Shown here: piece by piece, positions 1-13,800 of the stretch
Layout of the letters: every line of letters starts with the position of its first letter
Position numbering within the stretch: the first letter of the stretch is position 1
DNA from: Macrostomum hystrix
Lineage: Eukaryota > Platyhelminthes > Macrostomidae
Assembly: GCA_950097015.1 (NCBI GenBank)
Contig: CATNEN010000034.1
Coordinates: 2,395,501 to 2,459,500 of the forward strand
Length of the DNA stretch: 64,000 nt
Direction of reading: 5' to 3'
Notes under the pieces: model-generated
The model's input: only the letters and a program-made list of their open reading frames with translations
Database searches by the model: none
Told to the model about the DNA's origin: nothing
Program-made: the position numbers and the translations under genes

Positions 1-220
1 CGTAGATCAAGGGAGGGCGGATATGAAGGGGCGGATCAGGGGAGGGCGGATCAGGGGAGGGCAAATCAGGGGAGGGCAAATCAGGGGAGGGCGGATCAGG
101 GGAGGGCAAATCAGGGGAGGGCGGATCAGGGGAGGGCGGATCAGGGGAGGGCAGATCAGGGGAGGGCGGATCAGGGAGGGCGGATCAGGGGAGTGCGGAT
201 CAGGGGAGGGCGGATCAGAG
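1..220. repeat. 15-bp minisatellite (ATCAGGGGAGGGCGG)
   Basis: About 14 tandem copies of a 15-bp G-rich unit with variants (gcggatc, gcaaatc, gcagatc). The array runs off the left edge, so its full length is unknown. Because 15 is a multiple of 3 it stays open as an Ile-Arg-Gly-Gly repeat on the plus strand, which I regard as a shadow. Confidence 0.95.
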
Positions 221-1473
221 GTCAGATTCGGTGTGGTGTGTCAGAGGCGGTGTTCGACCGTCAGGAAGTGATCATCGCTGATGGGTCCCAGTTCAATAGT
301 CGCAGAATGAAGTGCCGGATTAACATTAACCAGAAAAGCCTTTCAATTTCAGTATCAGACGGAGATTAGAAATGAAGGGAAAAGAGAATCGAAAAGCAAC
401 TAGCAGACAGCAAAACGGATGTCTTATCGATGGTGTGGGTTGAGCGAGTCTAAACTAGCTAAGATGTTAGTTGGACATTGGGGCTGCAGCCAAAAGCACT
501 CTCTATCCCTCACTATCTCTCCTTTATCTTTCTATTTCTGCCTAGATGTTGACATACCATATGTCAGGGCTATCAATACGTGCTGTCAGTGTGTGTCTGT
601 GGTCCTGGCCGCAGTGTATACAACAGTCCAAGAATGCACAACTGCATCAAGAGGAAGGGAAAAATATCCCATTTAGAGTTGCATGTGGTTTAGAGAAAAA
701 ACTTTCCAGCATGCCCCAAAACCGTGCAATGCTTTTCTACAACTGGCCACTTTATCGCTACATTTATCGGTCGGGAAGGCCTGCCGAAATGATTGTCCAT
801 TTGGACATTGACCGCCGCCCATCCATCCTTAACCATTCTTATCTAGCACTCAAATCGTTAATAACTTTGCAATGTGGCGAAATTTGGCGTCAATTTGACT
901 TTTTTAATTAACGATAGCAGCAGCAGTAGAAGCAGCCGAAGTTGAGTCAGCATAGATGTAGAGATACAGGCAGTGAGAGAGCAGCGGTGACAGGAACACG
1001 CTCCCAAACATGACAGACCAACGATCATATAAACTAGCATTTACGACATGCCCTGCTAATCAATAACTGGCAATATTGTGTAAAAATGCTGATGCAGCTA
1101 GGAACACAGTCAAATTATTTTATTATTTGGCTCGCATGGGCAAAATAATAAGCACTATGTGGTGGAACCGTTTTATTCACCATCCTAATTACAATGGCCC
1201 CTAAATCGGCGGTCATATAAACGATTTTATTGTCCACTACCGAAGAAGGCTTAAAGTTTTACTCAGCTTCATCTCCCAGATTTCTCAATCCGTCCGGTCG
1301 TATAAAGATCATCGCTCATTCCATCCATAATAACTTATTATATTATATATATTATAAGCAACCTGTTCGTTTCTGTGAAAGCGTTGACAAGTTAATGACG
1401 AAGCCTAGGATATGAGAGAATAATGAGAAATGGAATGGAATGAATTTCCTTCGTAAGAGCTGTGAAAACTTAC
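221..1473. other. No gene seen; presumed intron 2 of the UNC-5-like gene
   Basis: AT-rich sequence following the minus-strand splice donor at 1473. I looked for the second Ig or thrombospondin exons expected downstream in a UNC-5 receptor and found none on the minus strand, so the rest of the gene should lie left of the window. Confidence 0.6.
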
Positions 1474-1836
1474 AAGCCAGTCTGACGTAGGCGCTCGAAC
1501 TGATGACTTTGCGTAGGTCATTCTTTAACGCAGGAATCTTGCCCCAGGCCTCGCAATTGCAGTAATAATTGCCGAACCACTGGCGCACATCGTTGAAGTC
1601 CACCTGGGCGTGGAACCGCTGGCGTTCCGGCCTCTCGTGGTCGCTAGCCACTTCGACTTTCTTATTGAGCGCCCGGCCGTTGCAGTGTACGGTGACGTAC
1701 ATAGCCTGGTCAGCGACGCATTCGATGTTAGCTGGCGATGTCGGGGTGACGTAATACACAGCCTGCGGCTGTTCAACGAATCTTGGAGCTCCGGGCAGCA
1801 GCTGCTCCTCCTCTGTGATGGCCTTCACGTGGGTGC
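1474..1836 (-). CDS. unc5: UNC-5-like exon 2 (first Ig domain)
   Basis: The acceptor cttacag|gc at 1837-1838 and donor gctt|gtaagt at 1473 bound 363 nt. The frame is also open upstream to an ATG at 1954, giving an alternative N-terminus described separately. Confidence 0.8.
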
Positions 1837-4800
1837 CTGTAAGTTTTTCACCCTGAGGTTTGTCAGTCTCGGAGTTTGCGCTGGCTGTCCAGAAGTTAAA
1901 AATTGCCAACAGCAACAGCAGCAGCAGCAGCAACTGTTGCTGCTGCTGGTGCATTTTTCAACTCTTCTAAAACTACTTAGAAGTTTAGTTGCTTTACAAA
2001 CAGTCGAGATAGTGGCTGAGTTATTTCTGCTTGTCTGGTGTTCTTGAGTCGATCGTATTTAGCCTCTGGGGTCCCTTCTCTGCCTGGATGCCGTGCAGCT
2101 TAACTGGCATTGGCCAAGCTCATTGCCGGCCTTTCAGCCAATCCGCGGTCGCCAGGCCCTTAGCCCTTAGTTATACATCCCATTACCAGAAAAGAAAACT
2201 CATATTTATTTGCGTGTGTGTGTTTTCTTGCGTGCCAAAAGCAAAACTGTCATTCACTTTCCCTGTTACCGCGAGTCCACCCTACTTCCACATCTTCTTC
2301 ACACTGGTACTCACAAATGCAACAGGGCAAAAAAACTGTTTGGACAATGGGACCCCATATAGTGGGGGGGGTGTAGGGAAACAACAAGTTTAGCAAAGCC
2401 ACACCATTACACTCTACCAGGGTCTAGCACAACAGTCAAACACTCAAATTCCATTCTACAACTCACTCACTCCACTAGAAGAGGGTAAGTCGATTGACTT
2501 TCTCCGCGTCTGTTCCCATGCCGTCCCATTCCCCATTCTCGACACTATTTCCTAGAAAAAATCCATTTTCCTGTCCCTCTCTGCGTTAGCGCATGCTGAA
2601 GAATGTAGTTGGTTTTCTTCATACACACTTGCCAAGCCATACGAGTTCTTAAATACATGCTTCAATTGTATCTTTTTCTTTCTTGCAATGTTCAACTATT
2701 ATAAGCCAGACAACTAACTTCTGTTGAAATTCCCGTAGGCTACATGAAATGTGAAAAAATCTATCTGGCGTGGTCGTGATCGTTAAAAAAGGATTTCGTT
2801 TTCACTTCCAATTAAAAATGAATAACTTTTAGTAGGCTTGCTTTAGTAGACTTGAAGCCCCGAGCTCCAGTCTTGCATTGAAGTTTCCGGGTTTGACGTA
2901 AATTTCCCGGGTTTGACGTAAATTTATCACGAAAAATATACAAGATCGTAGCTAAAAACTCAGCTAAAAGATGGTTTATACTTGTAGAAACAGTGAAAGG
3001 TTTGACCATAGACTATATCATAAGACTGTGCGACTCGAGGGTTAAGAAAATATAAATATTTAGCACTAGAATGATGCTTATTTTAATATTCTTCGCTTTC
3101 TTTAGGCTGTAATTTTTGTACCATGTCAGCTTTCAAATTCAAAGCAAAGGAAAACAGGCAATAACTAATCCACATAATGGGCCTTCCCGGACACGAATGA
3201 TATAGTAATAAACGGCTATGAGTGCTGCAATGTTTTTAACCGAGGGCGCGTAGCGCCCGAGGTTTAAAACTTTGCAGTACGAATAGCCGTTTATCACTGG
3301 CATTGTATACTTTTGGACCACAGACAGTTGGGGCGTGCAACAATCAGTCTCACGGAGCGGATATAGCCAGCGGTCTCGCGGGGCGTGCAGCAATCGATTA
3401 TTTTGTCGATTGGTGCACGCCCGAAATGTCTATGGTCCAAAAGTAGACCGCCTGACTTAGGGCAGCAAGAGAACTCAGTTTGGGGAAGGCTGTAAGACCC
3501 CGCATAGTGTGGGCGAAATAATCCGAGCTGGCGGGGTTCGGGACATAGACAGTAAAGGCGTGCAACAATCAGGCTTCATTAGTGGCTGGGAAAAAACCCC
3601 TCCAAAAGTGTACAATGAGTTTGTGAAACTGCATCGCGTGGCGTCTAATTCAATCTGGAATCGAAAACGCAAATTATTGAGACAAAGCCAGTCTCAAAGA
3701 AAGCTAACGACACAACAGAAGCAGTTTGAGCAGTGGCTAATTCACTAATAGCAATATAGCTGTATGACTGCACACAGAGGTGACACACTTTGGTCATGAA
3801 ACTTTATGACCCCTTGCAGCGAGAAATGAAGGAGTTGGAGCAGGGTGGGGAGGCAATAAAAACTACAGAAACTGCTGGTCCAGACCTTGCTGGGCAGCCC
3901 CGACTCGCTGAATATTAGTAGGTGCGCATAGGTGAGAGAGAAGACTTTAAGACTGAGTATAGAAGCAAGGATTCCCGATTCTAAGTAAAGGAAGTTGCAA
4001 ATCATGTATGCGCAAGTTTAGCCATAGTATTGTTGTCACTGAGACAGGGGCTGTATTATAGGGCTACAAGTCCTGACGGAGTACAGGTCAGGATGGCACA
4101 TTTCAAATACAATGCATGTATGGGGGGCCTCTCATGACTTCTCAATAAAATATTGGAGCAGGGCTCGCACCCCACCCGACACCCGCAGCTAGATTGGGGC
4201 GGTCAGTTTCAGCTGGTCAGTGACGAATATTTATGGCAGGGCGTGGGTGAACAATTGCAACACGTGTTTCTCCTGAACAATGGTGAGTATGGGATTTTGT
4301 TCCTTGGGCCGGGTGAATAATAAAATAAGGGAGAAAATGTTTTAACGTAATGATAAGAAAGGCCTTATAAAATGTGGAGCACACCAAAAGATTAACAACA
4401 TGTATTGACGCATATGTACTGCAAATATCGAACTTGAAATGTGGGAAACATAATCTGGATACAGAAGCCAATTTCCTATTTTTTTCCTCAGACTCCAATA
4501 ACTGCAAGAATCGAATATCCGCTTAAGATCCCAGGCTTAGTTTTAGTGCACGCACATGGCCTCGAGTCGAGCTAATTGGATATTGCAAACCGATCTCTGA
4601 TGGGATATGCAAACTGCACCCCGTCTTAAAGTGTCTCCTCAGTGGTGCCTATCTCTGTGAGAAGCTATTTGATTTCTGAATTCCACTGTTTGTGCTGCCT
4701 TTCAGCTTAGCCTACTGTGGAACACTGTTTCTCTGCTGATCATATATTGCATCTCAATTTATGGGTCCTGTGTACTGTCCACTGCCTTCCCTGTCCACTG

Positions 4801-7800
4801 CCTTCCCTGTCCTGCGCCTTCCCTGTCCTGTGCCTTCCCTGTCCTGTGCCTTCCCTGTCCTGTGCCTTCCCTGTCCTGTGCCTTCCCTGTCCTGTGCCTT
4901 CCCTGTCCTGTTGCCTTCCCTGTCCTGTGCCTTCCCTGTCCTGTGCCTTCCCTGTCCTGTGCCTTCCCTGTCCTGTGCCTTCCCTGTCCTGCGCCTTCCC
5001 TGTCCTGTGCCTTCCCTGTCCTGCGCCTTCCCTGTCCTGTGCCTTCCCTGTCCTGTGCCTTCCCTGTCCTGCGCCTTCCCTGTCCTGTGCCTTCCCTGTC
5101 CTGTGCCTTCCCTGTCCTGCGCCTTCCCTGTCCTGTGCCTTCCCTGTCCTGTTGCCTTCCCTGTCCTGCGCCTTCCCTGTCCTGTGCCTTCCCTGTCCTG
5201 TTGCCTTCCCTGTCCTGCGCCTTCCCTGTCCTGTGCCTTCCCTGTCCTGTGCCTTCCCTGTCCTGCGCCTTCCCTGTCCTGTGCCTTCCCTGTCCTATGC
5301 CTTATCTGTCCTGTTGCCTTATCTGTCCTGTTGCCTTATCTGTCCTGTTGCCTTCTCTGTCCTATGCCTTATCTGTCCTGTTGCCTTCCCTGTCCTATGC
5401 CTTATCTGTCCTGTTGCCTTATCTGTCCTGTTGCCTTATCTGTCCTGTTGCCTTCTCTGTCCTATGCCTTATCTGTCCTGTTGCCTTCCCTGTCCTGTTG
5501 CCTTCTCTGTCCTGTGCCTTCCCTGTCCTGTTGCCTTCTCTGTCCTGTGCCTTCCCTGTCCTGTTGCCTTATCTGTCCTGTGCCTTCCCTGTCCTGTGCC
5601 TTCCCTGTCCTGCGCTTTCCCTGTCCACTGCCTTCCCTGTCCTGTGCCTTCCCTGTCCTGTGCCTTCCCTGTCCTGCGCCTTCCCTGTCCTGTGCCTTCC
5701 CTGTCCAGCGCCTTCCCTGTCCTGTGCCTTCCCTGTCCTGCGCTTTCCCTGTCCACTGCCTTCCCTGTCCTGTGCCTTCCCTGTCCACTGCCTTCCCTGT
5801 CCTGTTGCCTTCCCTGTCCTGTGCCTTCCCTGTCCAGCGCCTTCCCTGTCCTGCGCCTTCCCTGTCCTGTGCCTTCCCTGTCCAGCGCCTTCCCTGTCCT
5901 GTGCCTTCCCTGTCCTGCGCTTTCCCTGTTCACTGCCTTCCCTGTCCTGTGCCTTCCCTGTCCACTGCCTTCCCTGTCCTGTTGCCTTCCCTGTCCTGTG
6001 CCTTCCCTGTCCAGCGCCTTCCCTGTCCTGTGCCTTCCCTGTCCTGCGCTTTCCCTGTCCACTGCCTTCCCTGTCCTGTGCCTTCCCTGTCCACTGCCTT
6101 CCCTGTCCTGTTGCCTTCCCTGTCCTGTGCCTTCCCTGTCCTGTGCCTTCCCTGTCCTGTGCCTTCCCTGTCCTGCGCCTTCCCTGTCCTGCGCCTTCCC
6201 TGTCCTGTGCCTTCCCTGTCCTGTGCCTTCCCTGTCCTGCGCCTTCCCTGTCCTGTGCCTTCCCTGTCCTATGCCTTATCTGTCCTGTTGCCTTATCTGT
6301 CCTGTTGCCTTATCTGTCCTGTTGCCTTCTCTGTCCTATGCCTTATCTGTCCTGTTGCCTTCCCTGTCCTTTGCCTTCCCTGTCCTATGCCTTCCCTGTC
6401 CTATGCCTTATCTGTCCTGTTGCCTTCCCTGTCCTGTGCCTTCCCTGTCCTGCGCTTTCCCTGTCCTGTGCCTTCCCTGTCCTGTTGCCTTCCCTGTCCT
6501 GTGCCTTCCCTGTCCTGCGCCTTCCCTGTCCTGTGCCTTCCCTGTCCAGCGCCTACCCTGTCCTGTGCCTTCCCTGTCCTGCGCTTTCCCTGTCCACTGC
6601 CTTCCCTGTCCTGTGCCTTCCCTGTCCAGCGCCTTCCCTGTCCTGTGCCTTCCCTGTCCTGCGCTTTCCCTGTCCACTGCCTTCCCTGTCCTGTGCCTTC
6701 CCTGTCCACTGCCTTCCCTGTCCTGTTGCCTTCCCTGTCCTGTGCCTTCCCTGTCCTGTGCCTTCCCTGTCCTGAGCCTTCCCTGTCCTGCGCCTTCCCT
6801 GTCCTGCGCCTTCCCTGTCCTGTGCCTTCCCTGTCCTGTGCCTTCCCTGTCCTGCGCCTTCCCTGTCCTGTGCCTTCCCTGTCCTGCGCCTTCCCTGTCC
6901 TGTGCCTTCCCTGTCCTATGCCTTATCTGTCCTGTTGCCTTATCTGTCCTGTTGCCTTATCTGTCCTGTTGCCTTCTCTGTCCTATGCCTTATCTGTCCT
7001 GTTGCCTTCCCTGTCCTGTTGCCTTCTCTGTCCTGTGCCTTCCCTGTCCTGTTGCCTTCTCTGTCCTGTGCCTTCCCTGTCCTGTTGCCTTATCTGTCCT
7101 GTTGCCTTCCCTGTCCTGTGCCTTCCCTCTCCATCTTCATACTCCCGCCTAGACTGCCCTTCAGCGACTGTAACTCTCAGCGGAGTTCATCTCTCAAGCC
7201 TGGAACAGGATCAGGGATTTTCAGGAGCCGGCATCTTGGCGGCCTGTAGATTGCAAAGTCAGATTGCACGCAGAAGAGGTGCAACAAATTAGCTCAGGTA
7301 AATTGATGCGGTCGCATTAGTTAGCCCTCTGGCAGTTCCATCGCAAACTAGAAGATGTGCGTATGTTACACCTAAGGCCTTGGTTGGTAATGAGGCCTCA
7401 TAATCGTAAAATAATTAGGCAAACCTGTTGCACAGTGGAATTGTATACGTGGGCATAGCTTGGTGTTAACACTCCTAAGAACACAAACACGCAGGCGCAC
7501 AAGCAGCAATTAGGAAGCCAAAGCAAACACTTGAAGCAAAAAAAACCAAAACGAAGATACTATCTTCATTGTAGGACAGTAAAGCCTACTAGATCTGGAA
7601 AATTGATGGCAGAATCCTAATCCCATGCGATTATCCTCACCGGACAAAAAGAGAAAATTAAATTTAAACAAAAATTAATTCCCGATTCGCAAATTTTTGG
7701 ATTCAATCAACTGATGATGCTGACGCCTACTGAGATTTGAGCACTGCTCAATGTCACAGATTAGAGATTACAGATGACAGGTAGAACACGAAAAGGGATG

Positions 7801-10800
7801 AGATTAAATGAAATTACATAATTTTTTTTCAAGAGAAAACTAGATTTAGCTTTTTATTCGATGGAAAAATAGTTCTACAAACTTTATCCTCTTCGTCCAG
7901 AAATGGATAGTCTGGCACTAAAAATGACCCCCAACTCCACTTAACTTCATGCAGTAATGAAAATTCTACAAAAAATCCCTATAATTTAGACAATATAACA
8001 GCGATTAGAATTGAAATAAACACAGCATAAATATAAACAGCTACATATATAGAGAGAAGTGCACTGCCTGGCAATAAGCACCCCTGACTCCGGGTAGCAA
8101 CCAAACACCGGATAAGTATTATGATCCCAAGATCTGGCCATCCTGATACATCCAATACCAATGCAAAAATTCCTATGGCACAACCTGCCAGACAGACAAA
8201 GAGGTGACTATTGGGATCACGAGATGAGGCACCACGGCACCCCCCCCAGCGCCAAGATAAGGAAATCAGAGATCTATGGGAGAGCATGCATTCAGCCCTC
8301 ACTACTTCAGTCGCGGTTTAAAACTCTTAAAATCATCTTTCGGACACTCTCCCATGGTGTATCCGATCTGCCATACCCGGCCTCCTTATCATCATACTAT
8401 ACCCAGCTTTACGAATCAGGTAAGGAAAATTTTAATGACGACGGCCCAGACGCTTCTGCTGCTGTTGCAGCCGCAGATGCAGCTGGTTCGTCTGGCGGTT
8501 CGGATTCTGGAACAAAGAGCTCCCACCCACCCACCCACCCGCCAGGTCTGGAGGCGATCGTCTGGATAAAGATCTGACGATCTGGACGGATGACGAAGCG
8601 CAAGGCCCCGCGGGCTTCAATCTAAAGTTATGATTTGGCTTTCAAAACTACACGGCTATGGCTGGCCCAAGCCTTTGGCTTTAATGAGGTAGCTTTATTA
8701 AGGGGGCTGGTAGAGGGGTTCCGAAGGGTCTGAGAGGGCCCAGACTAACTAACAGGGAATCAATTCCTCATTCTAGAAATGTGAAAGCAACAAAGACACA
8801 AAACTGGCATTAAACAAACTTTGGACACAGTGGGGCTCGCACTACAGACCTTAACGTAAACAGACTAAATTAAAAATATTAATATATATATATATATTGG
8901 ACGCAGGATTTTCATTTTTCGCTTTCAATAGCAAACTTTTTTTCCAGAAAAAAAATTTTACTTTGAAATCGCGCAATTTTATAAACCCCGAAATGAGAAG
9001 CTTTTTGAATTACCGTTTAATTCAATTTTGTTCTTTAACTTTCCTGCGCCTTGTCAGCGAAATGGAATCTCTGCTAATTTTAATCTAATTTTATTAACTT
9101 CCTGTGACTCTACCTAACCTCCACTAACTCTACCTCTCTTCCACTCACTCTACCTCTCCTCCACTCACTCTACCTCTCCTCCACTCACTCTACCTCTCCT
9201 CCACTCACTCTACCTCTCCTCCACTCACTCTACCTCTCCTCCACTCACTCTACCTCTCCTCCACTCACTCTACCTCTCCTCCACTCACTCTACCTCTCCT
9301 CCACTCACTCTACCTCTCCTCCACTCACTCTACCTCTCCTCCACTCACTCTACCTCTCCTCCACTCACTCTACCTCTCCTCCACTCACTCTACCTCTCCT
9401 CCACTCACTCTACCTCTCCTCCACTCACTCTACCTCTCCTCCACTCACTCTACCTCTCCTCCACTCACTCTACCTCTCCTCCACTCACTCTACCTCTCAT
9501 CCACTCACTCTACCTCTCCTCCACTCACTCTACCTCTCCTCCACTCACTCTACCTCTCCTCCACTCACTCTACCTCTCCTCCACTCAATCTACCTCTCCT
9601 CCACTCACTCTACCTCTCCTCCACTCACTCTACCTCTCCTCCACTCACTCTACCTCTCCTCCACTCACTCTACCTCTCCTCCACTCACTCTACCTCTCCT
9701 CCACTCACTCTACCTCTCCTCCACTCACTCTACCTCTCCTCCACTCACTCTACCTCTCCTCCACTCACTCTACCTCTCCTCCACTCACTCTACCTCTCCT
9801 CCACTCACTCTACCTCTCCTCCACTCACTCTACCTCTCCTCCACTCACTCTACCTCTCCTCCACTCACTCTACCTCTCCTCCACTCACTCTACCTCTCCT
9901 CCACTCACTCTACCTCTCCTCCACTCACTCTACCTCTCCTCCACTCACTCTACCTCTCCTCCACTCACTCTACCTCTCCTCCACTCACTCTACCTCTCCT
10001 CCACTCACTCTACCTCTCCTCCACTCACTCTACCTCTCCTCCATTCAATCTACCTCTCCTCCACTCACTCTACCTCTCCTCCTTTGACTTAGCGGCAGGG
10101 AGCCTCCATGACGGACGCAGCGAGGAGGCGGCCGGTGCCGCCCATATCGCTAACCCCTGGCAGACCTCTCCTCCTCACACTCTACCTCTCCTCCACTCAC
10201 TCTACTTTACATCCCACACCCTACTTCTAATTATCTCAGTCTACCCCTTGTCTACCCACTCTGAGATTCCATTTAATAGGGGATCACGTGCCTCAAACTG
10301 CCTTGCATGGCGGCCGACGCTCATGAAAATATGATTTTTTATATTCTGTGTCCCAATGACTCACTGACTCCCACAGCGTAAGGCGCCGTCGATATCGTGA
10401 CTGAAGATATTTTATGTATAATTTTCGACAGACAGCAATTTACATATACATATTCGCGTAGACATATAGTTGTCTGTGAACAGATAGGCGCCCAGTATGC
10501 TTAACAATTCTCCCATGGGGTGTAGGAAAAAATCTATAAATTTTAGCCGCAACATTTACTCAGCCAAGCTGTTGCAATTCAATCCAGCCTGAAACCGAAA
10601 TTTTACAGCTTCGCTTGCCATTGCTTCTTGTGAATCCCATTGCCGAAGGACTAGCTAGCATCCCAGGCCGCAGTTATCAATGCCGTTAATCTCTGTGAAA
10701 GCCTTTCAACTTGATTACGTCATTAGTACGCCGCTGCAAGAGATGCTGCGGAGAGAATCTTTATCGGCGCTGCACGGCCCTCTCAAACATTCCACAGCCG

Positions 10801-13800
10801 CCTGTTATCCACTGCGATGAAGCCAGCTTTGCGGGACTCGAGTGTTCGAGTGTCAAGATCACAATAATTGGCCAGATAGTTCCTGACTGTAGGCGATTAA
10901 CGCATCAAATATATAATTTCGTAGTCGTCAAACGAGATTACAATGCAGTTACGCAGAATGCACTTTCCGCTTCCATTTGTGTTTAAGACTTTCAATTTAG
11001 AATCAGGCGGAACGAATATTGCAAAGAACTCAATTCTTTGAAGTGTCGATAGCAAGACAATTTACATATTAGCTTAATCAATTTAACTACTATTAGTATT
11101 GAGATAAATGTTTGCTTGATTCTTAGATTATGCTAATTTTCAGAAACCTAAGTGGTTAAAAAGAAACTGAAAACTGTGTTGTAGTTCCCACGAAAACAAT
11201 TGCCAAAAACGATGTTTATTATGTTTTAGTTTGCCTCAAAAGCAGGGGTCAACAAAGTCCGCTAGCCAGACACCCTTTATCATCTGTCCTCCATATAATC
11301 TACCTCTCTTATCTCACCATGTCTCATCTCTCTCCCCTGTCTCATCTCTCTCCACTGTCTCATCTCTCCCTGTCTCATCTCTCTCCCCTGTCTCATCTCT
11401 CTCCCCTGTCTCATCTCTCCCTTGTCTCATCTCTCCCCACTGTCTCATCTCTCCCTGTCTCATCTCTCTCCCCTGTCTCATCTCTCTCCCCTGTCTCATC
11501 TCTCCCTTGTCTCATCTCTCCCCTCTCTCATCTCTCTCCCCTGTCTCATCTCTCTCCCCTGTCTCATCTCTCCCCTGTCTTATCTCTCCCCTGTCTCATC
11601 TCGCTCCTCTGTCTCATCTCTCCCTGTCTCATCTCTCTTCACTGTCTCATCTCTCTCCCCTGTCTCTTCTCTCCCCTATCTCATTTATCCCCTGTCTCAT
11701 CTCTCTCCACTGTCTCATCTCTCTTCTGTCTCATTTATCCCCTGTCTCATCTCTCCCGTCTCATCTCTCTCCCCTGTCTCATCTCTCTCCCCAGTCTCAT
11801 CTCTCCCCCTTTCTCATCTCTCCCTGTCTCATCCTCCCCTGTCTCATCTCTCCCCTGTCTCATCCTCCCCTGTCTCATCTCTCCCGTCTCAACCTCCCCT
11901 GTCTCATCTCTCCCCTGTCTCATCTCTTCAACTATCCGGTCCGCTTGTATCTCTTGAAGAAAAATGTGAAACACTGTAAAGAAAATATATCCGATTTTTT
12001 ATATGCTTTTCTGTTGAGATTTTTTGCCAACTATTATACTAACCAGTAGTATGTTTAGTGATGTATGCTTCAATATAATAACTTCTCTGCGCAGTGTTAA
12101 TAAACTGTTGTTCATACTAGGTCAATGTTGTTACTCGGCACGGAAAATGACCTTGTATCAGACTGCGGCAATCATACAAATATTAATGATTGATTATTCC
12201 AATATTAGCCTTTGTCACCAACTACAATACCAATTTAAATGCTTAAAAAACGTAATTACATTTAGTGTCTAGCTGGCATAAACTACCCGACTTGCGTCAT
12301 CAATCTATACTGAGAGGTCGTTGTCAAGCAAAGCTAGAAATTTTCAAGCCCGAATCTCAATATACTAGACTGTGTGACGGATGCCTGTCAACAAAGGCCA
12401 CAAGGTGAGCGATCAATTCTGGGATACAATAACTCTGAGCTGCTGCAGAAAATATCCATTAGTTTACGCTGTCTTTTGCGTAGCAACTGGCCAACAACAT
12501 ACTAACACCAATCTGCGAAAAAATATTGTTCTAAATTGCTGATACGCAATGTTTTTTAAGTCGATTTAAAAGTCAACTGAGTGTTCTTTCATTTTTGCTT
12601 TTTAATAAGTAAACCTCAATAACAATATATCTCAAAATAAAATAGAGGCAGAACCGAAGAGAGTAGGAAAGGGTAGACGACAGGGTAGAAGAGATGTAGG
12701 AAAAGAAGGGTTAGGAGAGAGTAGAAGAGGGTAGAAGAGGGAGTAGAAGAGGGTAGAAGAGGGTAGAAGAGGGAGTAGAAGAGGGTAGAAGAGAGAGTAG
12801 AAGAGGGTAGAAGAGAGAGTAGAAGAGTGTAGAAGAGGGTAGAAGAGGGAGTAGAAGAGGGTAGAAGAGAGATTAGAAGAGTGTAGAAGATAGAGTAGAA
12901 GAGGGTAGAAGAGAGAGTAGAAGAGTGTAGAAGATAGAGTAGAAGAGGGTAGAAGAGAGAGTAGAAGAGTGTAGAAGAGAGAGTAGAAGAGTGTAGAAGA
13001 TAGAGTAGAAGAGGGTAGAAGAGAGAGTAGAAGAGTGTAGAAGAGAGAGTAGAAGAGGGTAGAAGAGAGAGTAGAAGAGTGTAGAAGATAGAGTAGAAGA
13101 GGGTAGAAGAGGGTAGAAGAGGGAGTAGAAGAGGGTAGAAGAGAGAGTAGAAGAGGGTAGAAGAGAGAGTAGAAGATTGTAGAAGAGGGTAGAAGAGGGA
13201 GTAGAAGAGGGTAGAAGAGAGAGTAGAAGAGGTTAGAAGAGAGGGTAGAATACTGGGCAGAAGAGACCATAGAAGATAGGGTAGAAAAGAGGGTAGAAGA
13301 TGAGGATTTAAGAGAGAGTAGAACAGGGGAAGGAGAGTAGAGTTCAGAGGAGAAAGTAGACAAGAAGGTCGATGGCACGAGTAGAAGAGAGTATAATAGA
13401 ATTAGAAGAGATAGTCCATAAGAGAACAGAACATCGATGGAGTCAGAAGCTATAGACGGTATAATTCTCGGTTTAATGTGTCAATCAAAGATCAACGCGT
13501 GTATGAAAGTGACAAATGGAAAAATGAAAGTTTATCCTATACCATTAAGAAAATAATAAAGAATATGTATTTCTACCAACTGTTAACGATTAAGAGTGAT
13601 TTAAAGAATCGATTTTTTGGCAGTCGTGAAGCATGTTTCGGAAACCATACCCCAAATGTTATTCCAAGCCATGAGTCACAATTTCGAAGCCATTAAAAGG
13701 TAGACCAAAGGCAAAAAATTGATGACAAAACTTGAAGAGACACAATAGGACACTGCTTTCCAGAAAGAAAGCTTGCGTTACTGTCGCGCTTATTCTTGGT

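Noticed and set aside
3509-3748. 79-codon frame overlapping the MITE-like segment
   Set aside because: Faint lysine/glutamine-rich character only; it starts inside a repeated element and matches no family I recognise.
4717-7292. Open frames of up to 843 codons on the plus strand (Pro/Leu/Cys/Ser repeats)
   Set aside because: They are translations of a 16-bp stop-free minisatellite; all three frames are open and none extends into conserved sequence.
9101-10082. CRISPR-like regular repeat
   Set aside because: Units abut with no unique spacers and the genome context is eukaryotic.
10711-10986. 91-codon frame with a Cys/Arg-rich start
   Set aside because: No domain, codon bias or splice context; probably chance.
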